64,000 bases of DNA from Heloderma charlesbogerti (Eukaryota > Chordata > Lepidosauria > Squamata > Helodermatidae): assembly GCA_026122225.1 (NCBI GenBank), contig JANEZZ010001492.1, forward strand, positions 787,001 through 851,000, written 5' to 3'. Of the stretch, positions 1 to 10,759 are shown in pieces. The notes beneath the pieces are model-generated. The model was not told where the DNA came from and did no database searches. It saw only the letters and a program-made list of their open reading frames with translations. The translations under genes were made by a program, and so were the position numbers. How positions within the stretch are numbered: position 1 is the first letter of the stretch; every line of letters begins with the position of its first letter.

Positions 1-1235
1 GCTGTAAGTTTGCAGTCTCCTCCTACACTCCATCCTAAAATTGTGACTAAATGCAGACTTTGTAGCTACAGTTTCAAGCCAGTTTTCTTCTTCTCCTACC
101 CCTCTGGTTTAGTATCAAACTTGATTATACATTCTGGAGAACTCAAAAGCTTGCTCACTATTTTGGGATGTTTTGCTTGACGCTAATAAAGATATTGCCT
201 GATGACGGAGTTGGTATTTTTGGTATTTTTCTTAAGGACCAACATGGCTTCCTTTGCTTTTGTGTGTACTTGTGGAATCCAGTAGTAACAAAGGACACAT
301 ATTTAACAGTACTTTTAGTTAGCATTAGCACCAGGACCCATAAATCCCAATGATTTTATCTCTACGGAAATTGAACATGAAAATATGAGAAGGACCGGCA
401 AAGTCAATTTCTCTTTTTATCACCAAAAAGATTTCATGTATCACCTACAGTTTTCATGTAAGCAATTCACATTTCACCAGAGGACTGGGAAGCAAGCTGG
501 GAATGCCAGCCAACAAAACACGTTGTTGTATCTGGTTTTGTATTTACCAGTGTCATAAGCTGCTGCCGAACAAAATATTATCTCTCTCACTGTCCTTTCA
601 AGAGATGTTATTTAGCCAAGTGAAAAATGACAGTCCTGCCAACGAGTGTATGTTAAAATGTCAACAAGAAAAAGATATGTTTCTGAAGCGTGGCAACAGA
701 AGAGCTGTTGCATTTAGCAAAATATTTCAAATCATTTTTGGAACCTTCACTGCAGCTCAAAAGGTTAGGCCTGCTCTCTTTTCTAACTTTAATAAATAGT
801 TCTCTAGTCTACTCTATTACTAGCTCTATTTAAATCAATAGAATCCATTTTTATAAAACAAGCTCAAACTATACAAAGGAAATGATAGAACCACATCTTT
901 CCTTTGCTGCTTCCCCCCTCCTGCTTGCCCCTCCAAGTGTGATGTCTGGCTATTGTTAATACAGAGTTCAAAATGGCTATTGTCTTGCATTAGCACCAAA
1001 CTAAGGCTATATCTGAGTGCCCCCCTGACCCAATACAAACCATTTTACAATAATATTTGCAACCTGAATGTGGTAATTGGGCGGGCGTGTCAGTCATGAC
1101 ACCCTTGGCACCTCAGTTTTGATAAGAATAGAACACCAAGAATCTTGTGGTCATTGCATACCTCTAGTATTAAACATATATCTTTTGTATTGTCTGATCT
1201 GCTGTACCTTTCCTCCTCTCCATACTGTAAAAAAA
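1..1235. other. No gene or repeat recognised (AT-rich single-copy-like DNA)
   Basis: I see no recognisable domain, splice pattern or transposon end here. An open frame at 503-799 (98 codons) is AT-rich, shows no protein family I know, and is probably chance. Confidence 0.4.
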
Positions 1236-1548
1236 AATATGGTTACCATTCCATTAGTATTTTGTGGATTGTGAGGCATCTTTTGTTTTGTTGTTCATTC
1301 ACTGATGAAATTGGATTTTTTTAAAAGCGATGTATGAGAATTTCATTCCTGTTTGCAAATGCGCACTTGTGCTAATGTGCATTCGCACAAGTACGCATTT
1401 GCGCAAATTCCCCCAAAGTAAAAAAATGGTCCACATGTCCTCAGAATCTGCCAACTTTGAAAAAACTTGTTTGCTGCAGAATCCGCAAGTCTGATTCATA
1501 GAAATCTGAACTCATTGGAATCCATTGTGCATTTCTCTGACATCCTTA
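1236..1548 (+). mobile_element. hAT-like TAGGGATGT family, type A copy, 5' end eroded
   Basis: The 3' end reads GACATCCTTA, one change from the family end ACATCCCTA, and the body matches the type A order: GGATTGTGAGGCATC, then a GATGAAATTGGATTT block, then a central near-palindrome (about 1358-1405) built of GCGCACTTGTGC / GCACAAGTACGC words, then AAATCTGAACTCATTGG. The 5' TIR is not recognisable. gttaccat at 1242-1249 resembles the right flank gttaccag at 1549-1556 and might be a target duplication after loss of the 5' tip, but this may be chance. Confidence 0.65.
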
Positions 1549-1556
1549 GTTACCAG

Positions 1557-2141
1557 TTATGGGTTCGATCCATGTTCTGCCTTCTGTGAGAGGAAGGGAC
1601 TTTTTGTGAGAGGAAGGGCTTTGCTCATGTAATTTGGGGGACCTCCCTCACCCCCACACCACAGCTCAACACATTCAGCATGGCCTCCTGTCCTGACTCT
1701 CTGTGCTTTTCTACTTGAGGCTGTTAATCGGCTGTTAATCTGGTCTGTCCACATTCAGTTTTGTCTCAGAACTGAGATCCAAGCACTACATGAGCAGTGT
1801 TTCCTTTCTTACTTTTCTGTTACATAACCTCTAGGTGGCACTGCGGTATAGCAGAATAGTGCCGATATACCACTAAAAAGATGTGTGTTTTTGGTTTTAC
1901 AATTAAACACCACACTTTTCCTGTTCTAAAAAAACTTGCTGAAAGTGCCAGTTAGACACAGAAACTACTGGGTCATTATGTAATCTAAAGAACCAGAAAC
2001 AAACATGAGTAGGGAATGATGAGCACACGATAAATGCCTCACATAGAAAAGCCCTCTGTGTAGCATTTTCAGGGAGCTGGAGGGAAGGAGGGGGCAGGGA
2101 AGTCCACTTCCATCAGCACAGTTGATCTAATGTAAATCTAG
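1557..2141 (+). repeat. GGATCC-ended dispersed repeat, split by a TIR element
   Basis: Two halves (1557-1704 and 2054-2141) join into the repeat seen uninterrupted at 15371-15556: CTGCCTTCTGTGAGAGGAAGG, then a GGGGGACCTCCCT block, CTGACTCTCTGT, TAGCATTTTCAGGG and GTCCACTTCCATCAGC. The insertion point is after CTCTGT. The family has GGATCCA/TGGATCC-like ends and no coding sequence. I do not know its class. Confidence 0.6.
1705..2053 (-). mobile_element. Short TIR element, GGCTTTTCTAC family, copy 1
   Basis: The left end GCTTTTCTACTTGAGGC pairs with the right end GCCTCACATAGAAAAGCC, so this 349-bp block has about 17-bp imperfect terminal inverted repeats. It is flanked by ctctgt on both sides (1699-1704 and 2054-2059) and cleanly interrupts the GGATCC repeat. 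Read on the minus strand it matches the 353-bp element at 57571-57923 (GGCATTTATCGTG, CTCAT.ATTCCCTACT). It has no coding potential. The superfamily is unclear because the apparent duplication is 5-6 bp. Confidence 0.7.
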
Positions 2142-2331
2142 AGCAACATATTATCTGGATATTGCTGCCATTGTGTTTTCGTTTGTTTTTAAATGATGGG
2201 GAATGGTACAATTCAGGAAAAACTGTGCACCCCAAAGCTTGTTCCTGTACTAGGTTGTGAAGTCTGGCAACTCCTTTTCTTAATGTGTCCTTTGGGGTGA
2301 TTTTTGGTATACTAAAAAGAGAATGTTAAGC

Positions 2332-2455
2332 CAGGGTGGGGAACTACTGGCCTTGCAGATGTTGCTGGACTCCAACCTCTATCAGCCCCAATCAGCATCA
2401 CTGATGGTGAGGATGATGGATACTGTAGTCCAACAACTTCAGGTTCCCACCCCTG
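2332..2455. mobile_element. Short hAT-like MITE, ends CAGGGTGGGGAAC / GTTCCCACCCCTG
   Basis: The ends form an inverted repeat (CAGGGTGGGGAAC at 2332, GTTCCCACCCCTG ending 2455). The flanks tgttaagc and tgctaagg match at 6 of 8 positions, as expected of a decayed 8-bp hAT duplication. The interior (TTGCAGATGTTGCTGGACTC...) is a relative of the CTCCAGATGT palindromes found throughout the window. Confidence 0.55.
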
Positions 2456-2485
2456 TGCTAAGGTTTGTCCGAGGGAGATATCCAG

Positions 2486-2612
2486 CTTTTCCCAGCCCGG
2501 TGCCCTCCAGATGTTTTGGACTTCAATTCCCATCAGCCATAGTCATCCATGGCCAATGGTCAGGAATGCTAGGATTTGTAGTCCAAAACAGGTTAGGGAA
2601 GGCTGGACTAAA
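2486..2612. repeat. CTCCAGATGT palindromic MITE-like repeat
   Basis: Reads CCGGTGCCCTCCAGATGT, TTGGACTTCAATTCCCATCA, CATGGCCAATGGTCAGGAAT, TTGTAGTCCAAAACAGG. The two halves are imperfect inverted copies. It is one of about a dozen copies here; the best palindrome is at 7055-7178. Confidence 0.75.
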
Positions 2613-4119
2613 ATAATGGAAAACTTCTGATCATTTTTGCACCTTTAGTTTTCAATGCAGAAAGGGCTGGGCGCCTTCTACTTGTAACGGTAGCTCACGA
2701 CTTCATCTCTTCGAACTGCCTTTAAAAGATTAGCACTGTTAGATTATTTATTCACTCTTAGGGAATGTATTTCCAGGAATGGAAACAACACATTGCATCA
2801 ATGTCTAGTTCCTAAGCTGAACTGGTTTAATTAATAGGAAGAAGGACACAGCCGTTCGAAACGCAAGCCCACTTACTACCGCTGCACTTGAGTGCTCCCT
2901 TTTTAGAGCAAACCCTTCCAACCCGGTGTTAATCATGGTGATCATAACCCTGGGTTCCATTTGTGAGAATGCTGTTGTAAATAGCAAGTCAAACTGAAAT
3001 AAAGTTGTTTGGCCCAAGTCTGAGAGGTGGGCGGCACAGAGCTGTAACTCAGCGGCTTTCATAATGAACTGGCGCTGCAAAGGTGGCTGGAGAGATTTGT
3101 AATAGGGGGGGGTGGGGGTGGCAGCAGCAAGTTAAATCTAAACATTTTTTTTCTTTTTGTTGCCCAGTTAATGAAGAACAAAAAAAGTTTGGTGGGAGTC
3201 TATGACAGGGGCTGCAGAATATCCCTAATTCTTGTTCTTAAGCAGTGCTAGCCAATTTGACTCAACTCTTCCTGACTTTTTGAGTAGTAAATCAGCATAG
3301 CTGCAGGGAAAAAACAGGAGCTGGCAGGCCTGCAGATCAGAGGTAACATGCAGATCAGCTCCTGTAAATACAAAACTGATAGATACCTTTATTCTGCCTT
3401 GGTTAGATGTAACACGAAATTAGGGTTTGGTGTTATATGAATGAGCAGCAGCGAGCCTTTGACTCCTGTGCTTCTGCTTCCTCTCCCATCTCCTGGTGTA
3501 GTCATACAGAGGAGATTAGAAGTAATGGCTTCTTCTTTTAAACTAACTGGTGTTCCCTGTTATGTCTGAATTTGGGGAAACTCTGGTTAGTTTAAACTAT
3601 GGTTTGTGTCAGAACAAGCTGGTATCATAAACCATGATTGATCCTGCCTTCTTTCAAAAAACCAGTTTAAACTAAGAAGAGTTTCCACAGGTTTGGACAG
3701 CATGAGAAACTCAGGTTAATTTAAAAGTGGAAGGGAAAGCTTCAGATCTCCTCTCAGCCACACTAGAGAAGCTGCTGCTCATGAATGTAATGCCTAAACC
3801 ATAATTTAGTGTTACATCCAAAAAGGGCCAGATTGTGTACGTCATAGTGTGTTAAAAAACACACTTGTTTTTCACCATACATGATGCAGCAGTTCTCAAG
3901 AGTTTCTGTCCATGACCGGACAGAACAGTGAGAATTCCCTTGTGCACTGCTCACCTTCCCAATTGGAAGTGGGAGCAACACGAACAGAAGTTCCTGCTGT
4001 TATCTCCAATCACAGATCAGTGATCTGATCTCCTGCCTAAGCCTCTGGTGACTTCAGGTGTTGGGGAAGGACTTCAGGGAGGGGACAGGGCCTCTCCCAA
4101 GGCCCTGCAGGCTGGTTCC
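2613..4119. other. No gene seen; one imperfect hairpin
   Basis: No coding or transposon signature recognised except an inverted pair at 3578-3604 and 3659-3684 (CTGGTTAGTTTAAACT against AGTTTAAACTAAGAAG) with a loop of about 55 bp, possibly a decayed MITE. Confidence 0.35.
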
Positions 4120-4245
4120 CATAACCTACCATAACCTGCCACCCTCCAGATGTCTTGGACAACAGTTCCCAACATTCCTGAACAGTGTGGGCCTGATGAG
4201 AGTTGTAGTCCAACACATCTGGAGGGCATGAGGCTGGTGTAGGCT
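4120..4245. repeat. CTCCAGATGT palindromic repeat
   Basis: Contains CACCCTCCAGATGTCTTGG, CAACAGTTCCCAACATTCCT and the inverse half AGTTGTAGTCCAACACATCT GGAGGGC. Confidence 0.75.
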
Positions 4246-5430
4246 GGTGTTAGGCCAGACCAGATGCACATGTGTTTATTAAACATGTGCACACCAGTTG
4301 GCTATAAAAAGGGGTGGATGTTCACTAAACAGAGCATGCAGAGGACAGGAGCAAAACCTTCCCTATCTCCTGCCTTACTTCCCCTACTGCTCGAAACTAT
4401 TTCCTCCTTGTCCAGCTTATTTCTGGGGAAATGGCTTCAAGCAGCAGAGCTCAGGGAGTTATGTGGGGGCAGGGGGGGAGGTGGCAGGATTTGCTCCTGT
4501 CCCTCACACACTCCATTTAGTATAGAGCGAAGCCAAAACCCTGCTGTATAGCCAAAATAGTGTGTATGTTTTTAATTTACACACACACAATTGGTTTGCC
4601 CATGAACAGGATTGACAGATGGTTTTTTTCTAGTATAAGGCAGCTTCCTGTGTTCCTATGAATGAAGTCAAAACCATGTTGAGCTTGGAGTCATGCATGC
4701 ACACCCATTCCCACATTGCAGCAAAGCACAGATGTGCAGATATATATAGCATTTCATCATTCGTAGCAGTGGAAGAAATTACTCTTGTGAACATATGAAA
4801 TCTCTTTCTGCGGACATTGTAAATGAATGGGAAAAGCTTTCAGGATGACTGAAGTTTATGAGCAGGATGAAACATGCTATTGCAGGGTTTAAATTAGATG
4901 ACCCTTGAGATCCTTTTAAAAAGTTGATAATTGTATGAAAAAGAAAAAGAAAATCAAAGAGGAGCTGTTACTAATGGAAGCAACACTGTACATTGCCAGA
5001 TAATTTGCTTTGACAGTTTGTTGTCTCAGTGGGGGGCAGGGGGGAATCCTACTCCAAGAGCTAACTGTAACCTTGAAAATCTAATTAGGATTCAAGCTAT
5101 CATGCATGGACCGTGGTAAGAAATAATTTGGAGGAGACTGAAAATAAAGCAACCAATGTTGACCCTTTCAGAAATTCCAAAATAGAAATCCTTCTTTAGT
5201 ACTATGGCTTATATAAGAAATTGATGGGGGTGGTAGAGAGACATGGGAAGAAAGAGATGCCTATAGACTGATGGATGAATTGTAAAAAATCAGAATGCTA
5301 AAAGGTAAGATATACAGATATCTATGCTCTAGGACTTTATTTTACTTTATGAAAAGACAACATGACCTTTGAAATGTTTGATTAAAGGTTGAATATTGCA
5401 TGTGGAAATATGCACGTCTCTCAGAATTTT
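4246..5430. other. No gene recognised
   Basis: Only short low-complexity tracts, such as acacacac at about 4580. Open frames at 4264-4551 and 4298-4525 overlap in different frames, have no recognisable domain and look like chance. Confidence 0.35.
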
Positions 5431-5431
5431 C

Positions 5432-5720
5432 GGTTTCCAGAGGAATAGCTATGTTAGTCTGTGGCATCCAAACCAACAAAGAATCTTGTGGTACCTTAAA
5501 TACTAACGAATTTATTCTGGTGAAAGCTTTCATGAACACTGTCCACTTCATCCGATGTATGACGTGTTAACCTCAGATTGACAGATCCCCATCCCGGCAT
5601 GTGTATGTAGATCTGCTAATTTGAGGTTAACAGTTCATGCATCTGATGAAGAGGACAGTGTCCATGAAAGCTTATGCCAGAGACAATTTGTTAGTCTTTA
5701 AGGTGCTGCAAGACTCTTTG
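5432..5720. repeat. Inverted repeat with two hammerhead-like cores (Penelope-like end suspected)
   Basis: Two copies of one sequence lie head to head. The plus-strand copy reads CTGATGA (5643-5649), a GGAC-agt-GTCC hairpin, GAAA (5666-5669), GCTTATGCC, then TTTGTTAGTCTTTAAGGTGC. The minus-strand copy (about 5432-5554) carries the same order with CGGATGA in place of CTGATGA. A short inner palindrome (gttaacctcag / ctgaggttaac-like, 5568-5630) separates them. CTGATGA, a stem, then GAAA is the conserved core order of a hammerhead ribozyme; such motifs are known in Penelope-like retroelements. I cannot see a convincing helix I, so activity is uncertain, and the PLE assignment is inference. Confidence 0.5.
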
Positions 5721-5900
5721 CAGATTTTTCTAGATTTGTCAAAGAGATGAATGGTGGGCTTTTTGATAATGAATCAAAGATGGACTGTTGGGGATACAAA
5801 GTGTCTTTGGATTTTACTCATCGCTAGTTGCAATAACATAGAAATCATATAAAAGGGCTATCTGAAAAAGGCAACCGTGGCTCCTTGTAGCATATACTTA

Positions 5901-5972
5901 GGGCACAATCCTATGCATGTTTAGATGGAGAAAAGGCCTACAACTCCCAGCATGCCCCAGCCAGCAGGTTGT
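5901..5972 (+). mobile_element. Harbinger-like MITE, 5' half (GGGCACAATCCTATGC)
   Basis: Starts GGGCACAATCCTATGC after tta (5898-5900) and matches the first half of the complete palindromic copy at 33467-33591, including GGCCTACAACTCCCAGCAT. The right half is missing. Confidence 0.6.
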
Positions 5973-6186
5973 TTTTTGCAGAATAGGAGCTAAGAATTGA
6001 CTTTAGCCTGGTCCATCACGTATAACCATGAAAATGCCACAGCAATGACATTAACTGCATGAACGGAAACACGTTACATGAGTCCTCCTCATGCATTTGC
6101 CATACAAACAACAAATATGGCAAGAGGATGAAACTGGACTCTCCTGGCCCCACTCCTAATATTGCTGTGCAAAACCTTCTCCAATA

Positions 6187-6655
6187 TCTGTGGGTTGGAT
6201 CCAGGGCTAGACCTACACTAGTGCTTTTTATTGGTATTGAAGTGCACTGATAACTGTTGGGGCACATTACACATTCCGTATACTGTTTTTCTAGTGTTAT
6301 TTCCTGCTTTTTCTGTATTATCCACAACATCACAACAGATGTCATTGCATGTACTGCAAGATATAAATGCGCAAGAGAGATATAGCGTCACCATCATGAG
6401 ATTGAACTGATATGACACAAGGTGTAGATCTGACCCAGGACCTGCCTTCCAGAAGGGACCTTCTGTGAGAAGAATGGCTCCACTTCCATTCCATCCACCC
6501 GATTTTGGGGGATCCTCGCTTGCCCCACACCTCAGTTCAGCAGGGTCTCCTGACTCTCTGTAGCATTTTCAAAGGACTGCAGGCAGGAGAGGGTGAGGAA
6601 ATCCACTTCCACCAGCGCAGTTGATCCTACCCATCTGGATCCAACCCATATTGCC
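6187..6655 (+). repeat. GGATCC-ended dispersed repeat, split by a 230-bp TIR element
   Basis: Starts GGGTTGGATCCAG, is interrupted at 6205, and resumes at 6435 with CCAGGACCTGCCTTC, GACCTTCTGTGAGAAG, CTGACTCTCTGTAGCATTTT and CCACTTCCACCAGCGCAG. It ends CTGGATCCAACCC, the inverse of its start. Confidence 0.65.
6205..6434. mobile_element. 230-bp TIR element, ends GGCTAGACCTACACTAG
   Basis: The left end GGCTAGACCTACACTAG pairs imperfectly with the right end CAAGGTGTAGATCTGACC. The flanks are ccag on both sides (6201-6204 and 6435-6438), and removal of the block restores the GGATCC repeat. No coding potential. The superfamily is unknown. Confidence 0.55.
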
Positions 6656-6659
6656 TGCC

Positions 6660-6815
6660 TTGTGTTTTGTTTTGTTTTGTTTTGTTGCTATAGATGTTGT
6701 TGTTTTCTTGGTTTTACTGTATAACCAATTGGTATTTTTAATTACATTTTGAATACCACCTTGGTATCATAAGATGAAAGGTGGTCTAAAAATATGTTTA
6801 ATAAATAAATAATCA
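6660..6815 (+). repeat. LINE 3' tail (L2/CR1-like) with (TTTTG)n
   Basis: (GTTTT)n at 6662-6686 is followed by the tail words GAATACCACCTTGGTATCAT, GGTGGTCTAAAAATATG and AATAAATAAATAATCATAAA typical of L2-type LINE 3' ends in squamates. It has no open frame. Confidence 0.55.
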
Positions 6816-7054
6816 TAAATAATAATTTGGGGTAGGCAAGGAAAGGTCAAGGAGCCCCCTACCGATCACTTTTCTGTTTGTGATAGCAGCCTTTGAGTCA
6901 GGAGAAAGAAATATACAAGCCTGCACAACTGTAGTTTTTGTCCCCAAACCAGCCAATCAGCTCCCAATCTATTTCAGGGATGGCTTTTAGAGTTGTGCAA
7001 CTTCGCCACCCCGGTGCAGCCAGGATAACAGAGTCCAACCTAGTGCAGAGGGAG

Positions 7055-7178
7055 CAACCTGGCACCCTCCAGATGTTTTAGACTACAACTCCCATAATCC
7101 CTGACCATTGGCCACACTGGCTGGGGCTGATGGGAGTTGTAGTCCAAAACATCTGGAGGGTGCCAGGTTGCTAACCAC
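7055..7178. repeat. CTCCAGATGT palindromic repeat, well-preserved palindrome
   Basis: CTGGCACCCTCCAGATGTTT at the left end is mirrored by AAACATCTGGAGGGTGCCAG at the right end, with ACTACAACTCCCAT mirrored by ATGGGAGTTGTAGT. This is a full-length MITE-like palindrome of about 124 bp without a coding region. Confidence 0.8.
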
Positions 7179-7791
7179 TTGACCTTCTGAAACCTTCCAG
7201 TAGTGCACATGTCTTAATTCTGTTTCCTTTCCAAACCATTCAAAGTTAGAGGCTGGGGCGAAAGAGTTCTTATATTACTGCTAAGACAATAACGGATTAA
7301 ATAGGATGAACCCAACGGCTGTACTTCTCATAAAGTTATCCCCAGAGATGAATAGTACAATGTTGCTATGGATGCTGTGGTGGTGTCTGCCGCGTAACTA
7401 AGGCTGACAGACTGCTTGCATGTGGGTGGCTGTCTTCTTTCCAGCTGTGACCAGCTGAATTATATCACCTGTCCCACTTGATATATTAGGATATGCCCAA
7501 GCTCAAGATGCATGTTGCTGCAATAGGGAAATTAATGTCCACCACTGGAGGCAATTAATAATGATTAGGAGCAAAACAGCAGGGTTAAATCTGTGCATTT
7601 AACAAAGTGTTCATACAGGGTATTTTGTACTATATTTCAGCCTGGGAGTTCTTCAAAATTCCTGGGCTTTGTTGTGTTAGGGGTTGGTTAGGATTTCAGG
7701 ACAATCATATTAATTATTGGGTATATTTAGCTCAAATGTCATAGTTGCTTCAGCGAGACAAATTTATCCACTACAATGCTTCAGTGGCAGG

Positions 7792-7825
<34 letters not shown>

Positions 7826-8320
7826 TATTCTTCAGAGGAAACCGGGGAGTTCTCAGATGTGTTCTTTATAGCCACTTTCCATCTTACGTGTAAATGTATA
7901 TATGGTTTTAAAATATGAATTTCTAGGATCCCCTCCTCCCATCCAGCCAATAGACTAAAAAATTGGCAATTCTATCTTTTTGGGTGGAATGTCTAATTTT
8001 CTTTCTAATATGGATGGATGCACTACTGGCTTTTGTTCTTTTGACCCAACTATTAAGTGCAGTTATGAATACATTTGGGCCCTAAAAAGATGTACAATAC
8101 TCTTGCGACAGAGTGTATCTGTCCTCTTATTCTAGTGACCCCATGGGAATTCTGCTAGGGAATAGACATTATTGTGCTATAAATTACATGTGGAAATGTG
8201 CTGAATATTTCACCATATGGTCACCACCAACAGGGTTTGCCATGGGTAAATCACCTCTGTTTTTCTTGTCAAAGCTCACTGGAACATCGATAGCCTTTGC
8301 AGGATAAGGGTCTGAAACAT
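7179..8320. other. No gene seen; (CA)n at about 7795-7821
   Basis: AT-rich sequence without a recognisable repeat, apart from a (CA)n microsatellite of roughly 13 units. Confidence 0.4.
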
Positions 8321-8323
8321 AGC

Positions 8324-8590
8324 GTTGGATCCAGAGTTATGATGGATCAACTGCATGGGTGGAAATGGACTTCCCTGGCCCTTCCTTCCCACAGCAGCTC
8401 CTCCAGCCCCCTGAAAATGCTACACATGGAAGGTGACCCTGGTGAATTGGATGAGCTGTACTGTGTGTGGGAGAAGGGATATCCCCAATAATCGGGTGAG
8501 AGACCCCCCACATTCAGAGCCCTTTCTCTCCACAGGAGTTCACTTCCTTTCATGGAAGGCAGATCCTGGTTCCAATTCATATGGTAGATG
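8324..8590 (-). repeat. GGATCC-ended dispersed repeat, minus orientation
   Basis: Starts TTGGATCCAGAGTTATG and shows the inverse of the family: GGAAATGGACTTCCCTGGCC, GCAGCTCCTCCAGCCCCCTG, AAAATGCTACACATGGA and GGAAGGCAGATCCTGGTTCC. Open frames here (8297-8491, 8347-8616 and 8433-8618) fall inside the repeat and are not genes. Confidence 0.6.
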
Positions 8591-8671
8591 GCCAAGGCAT
8601 ATGCCAGATTGTCCATAAAGGGATCAACTTGGAGATTCTAGGGCTAGCAAGGCAAGATGTGAGAAAAATGG

Positions 8672-9160
8672 CTGCATATTCACTACTGGGCCAAGTTTAA
8701 GGTTTTAGTACTAGCGTACAAAGCCCTAAACAACTTGGGATCAGGGTATCTAAGAGAACAGCTTCTCTCTTACCAACGTGCCCAGTCACTGAGGCCATTA
8801 GAGGGCATGCTCCTGATGGTTCCACATGGACCCATGGCCCTATTGGAGTCCACTAGGAAAAGAGCCTTCAGTGTGGTGGCCCCCTTCCTATGGAATTCCC
8901 TGCCTCTGGAGGTCAGGCAGGCAGCAAAGTTGAGTTGCTCTTGGTGCCTCCTGAAAACATTGTTATTTCAGGAAGCTGTTCTTGAGTGACCAGCTGCGTT
9001 TTATCAAACTTGGTTTTATCAGAACTCTGTGCCTCAAAAAAAAAAAAAAAAAGATTATGTCAACATGGTGTTTTTATTCTTCATCCTATCTGCTGTTCAC
9101 TGCTCCAAGGTCTTTGGATGTGGAGTGGTATACAAATACTGCAAATAAATAAAACAAAAA
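8672..9160 (+). pseudogene. L2-type LINE, 3' end with C-terminal RT-protein remnant
   Basis: In the frame 8693-8989 the translation carries the C-terminal block of L2-clade ORF2 proteins: VLAYKALNNLG near the start, YLREQLLSYQRAQSLRPLEG, then RKRAFSVVAPFLWNSLPLEV and LLKTLLFQEAVLE just before the stop. The tail follows, with a poly(A)-like tract at 9035-9051 and the typical GTGGTATACAAATACTGCAA / ATAAATAAAAC end at about 9125-9158. The catalytic RT part is absent, so this is a 5'-truncated copy. Sequence order and words match the other L2-like tails at 10760, 34375 and 37975. Confidence 0.75.
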
Positions 9161-10390
9161 TGCATATAGAGAGTGAGAGGGAGGATAATGTCAGTGGTGA
9201 AGATGTTATAGGAAACACAGACAGATGGAAAAGTTGGGAGCTAGAAAAGCAGGATACCAAGGCCAGGGACTCATTGGCTGCTAAAATGAAGCACAGGACA
9301 GGAATACAGGTGGAATTCTGGATACCAAGAGGCGAACCTTGGAGGCAACACAAAAGAAAACAGGCAAATTCCAGCTCTTCAAGCTGCAGCATTTACATGA
9401 GTAACCAACAAGTCATAAGTGTGATTACTGTACAGCACTCGTATTGTAGGTTGCTGCTCTTCTGCTAAGCTTCATAAGCTGAAGAAGCCTCTGTTCCTTT
9501 TGCCTGGAAAGCTCAGAGTACTGGACAAGAGCTGTAGAGCTCAGGGATCTGTTTCATCATGCCTTCAAACACTAATTGGGTGGTATGTATCACAACAAAG
9601 AAAGATTCAGAGGGCTAGTTCTGATACGTTCCTTTGCAGAATCCATCCCCAGAAAACCTATAGAATAAGGCTTCACACTGATTCCACAGGAATGAGATCT
9701 TGTGATGTTCACAGAGTCTGATTAATCCAAGGGCAGTTCTGAACAGCTGTCCTAGTTCACCTACATTGAAGTTCTCTTTCTGTCTCATGGATGCTATTAG
9801 TTTATACTAGTTATTTATGACATAACAGGCCATTTTTTCCTAATTCAGTATTACTGTTGAATTAGTAATACTGTTCTAGTGTTTCTGTTTGTGTCAAGAT
9901 ATGGGTTCTTTGAGCCAACAAGAAACCAAACACTGCCTTTTCCTGTCCGTAATATCTGTCCACAATATCTGATTGTGTATGTCCCAAGTTTGGCGATATA
10001 TAGGGCAGTCTATTGGTCATATTTGCTATGGGAAACCTTGCTTCTATACCCAGCTTGTTCAGTTAGATGAATGTGAGCTTCCTTACAATCACACATTGCA
10101 ATGAAACGCTCAAGAGGCAGGTTGACTCATAAGCCAAGTCCATTCTCACTTTACAAATATGCAGAACAATCACTTGGCAACATCCTGAAAAATAGTCTGA
10201 TGCTGACCCTACTAATGATGCCTGGTGGGCTGTGTTTTTCTTGCTCTTCCAATCAGTATCAAACAAACTCTAAATTATAAAAGCCATTTATCCTTAGCCT
10301 CTCCAAGCAATCCAGGATGTTCTCTTACGCCTAAACCCCACTGGCCAAAGTGGAGAGTTCCACATACTCGTCTGGCCCTTCATCAATATC
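9161..10390. other. No gene recognised
   Basis: Continues the 160-codon frame 8986-9468, whose composition is ordinary and which begins inside the LINE tail; no family recognised. The rest is AT-rich single-copy-like DNA. Confidence 0.35.
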
Positions 10391-10394
10391 TGGA

Positions 10395-10470
10395 GTTGAT
10401 TCAGATTGATTTATTTTTATTTATGTGTGATATTTATATACCGCTAAATATAATAAAATCACTAAGCAGT
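10395..10470 (+). repeat. LINE tail fragment (ATTTATATACCGCTAAATA)
   Basis: TTTATTTTTATTTATG followed by ATATTTATATACCGCTAAAT is the hallmark L2-type tail word set. Confidence 0.5.
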
Positions 10471-10471
10471 T

Positions 10472-10682
10472 TTTAGGCTGGTGGAAGCAGAGTTCTCCAC
10501 CTACTCCTCCCAATGGCTCCCACTCCAACCTCCTGCAAATGCTACACAGATGGTTGGGGCACCCTGCTGAATGGGTGAGTTTTGATGCAGATGAGGATGG
10601 GAAATCCCTGAAAATCTGGCAGAATCACATTCCATGAGTGGTGCTCTTCTATTCAAGGAAAGCAGATCCTAGATCCAACGCC
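10472..10682 (-). repeat. GGATCC-ended dispersed repeat, diverged
   Basis: Shares GGTGGAAGCAGAGTTCTCCA, CCTGCAAATGCTACACAGAT and AAAGCAGATCCTAGATCCAA with the copy at 8324-8590. Confidence 0.5.
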
Positions 10683-10759
10683 ACTCAGTCCCTATTAAGG
10701 CAATAGGTGATCTCCTTCCCCTATATACGTAGTTGACCCCCTGATAGCTTCTGAGGAGA

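Noticed and set aside
8986..9468. 160-codon frame as a gene
   Set aside because: It starts in the L2-type LINE tail, spans a poly(A) tract and has no recognisable domain.
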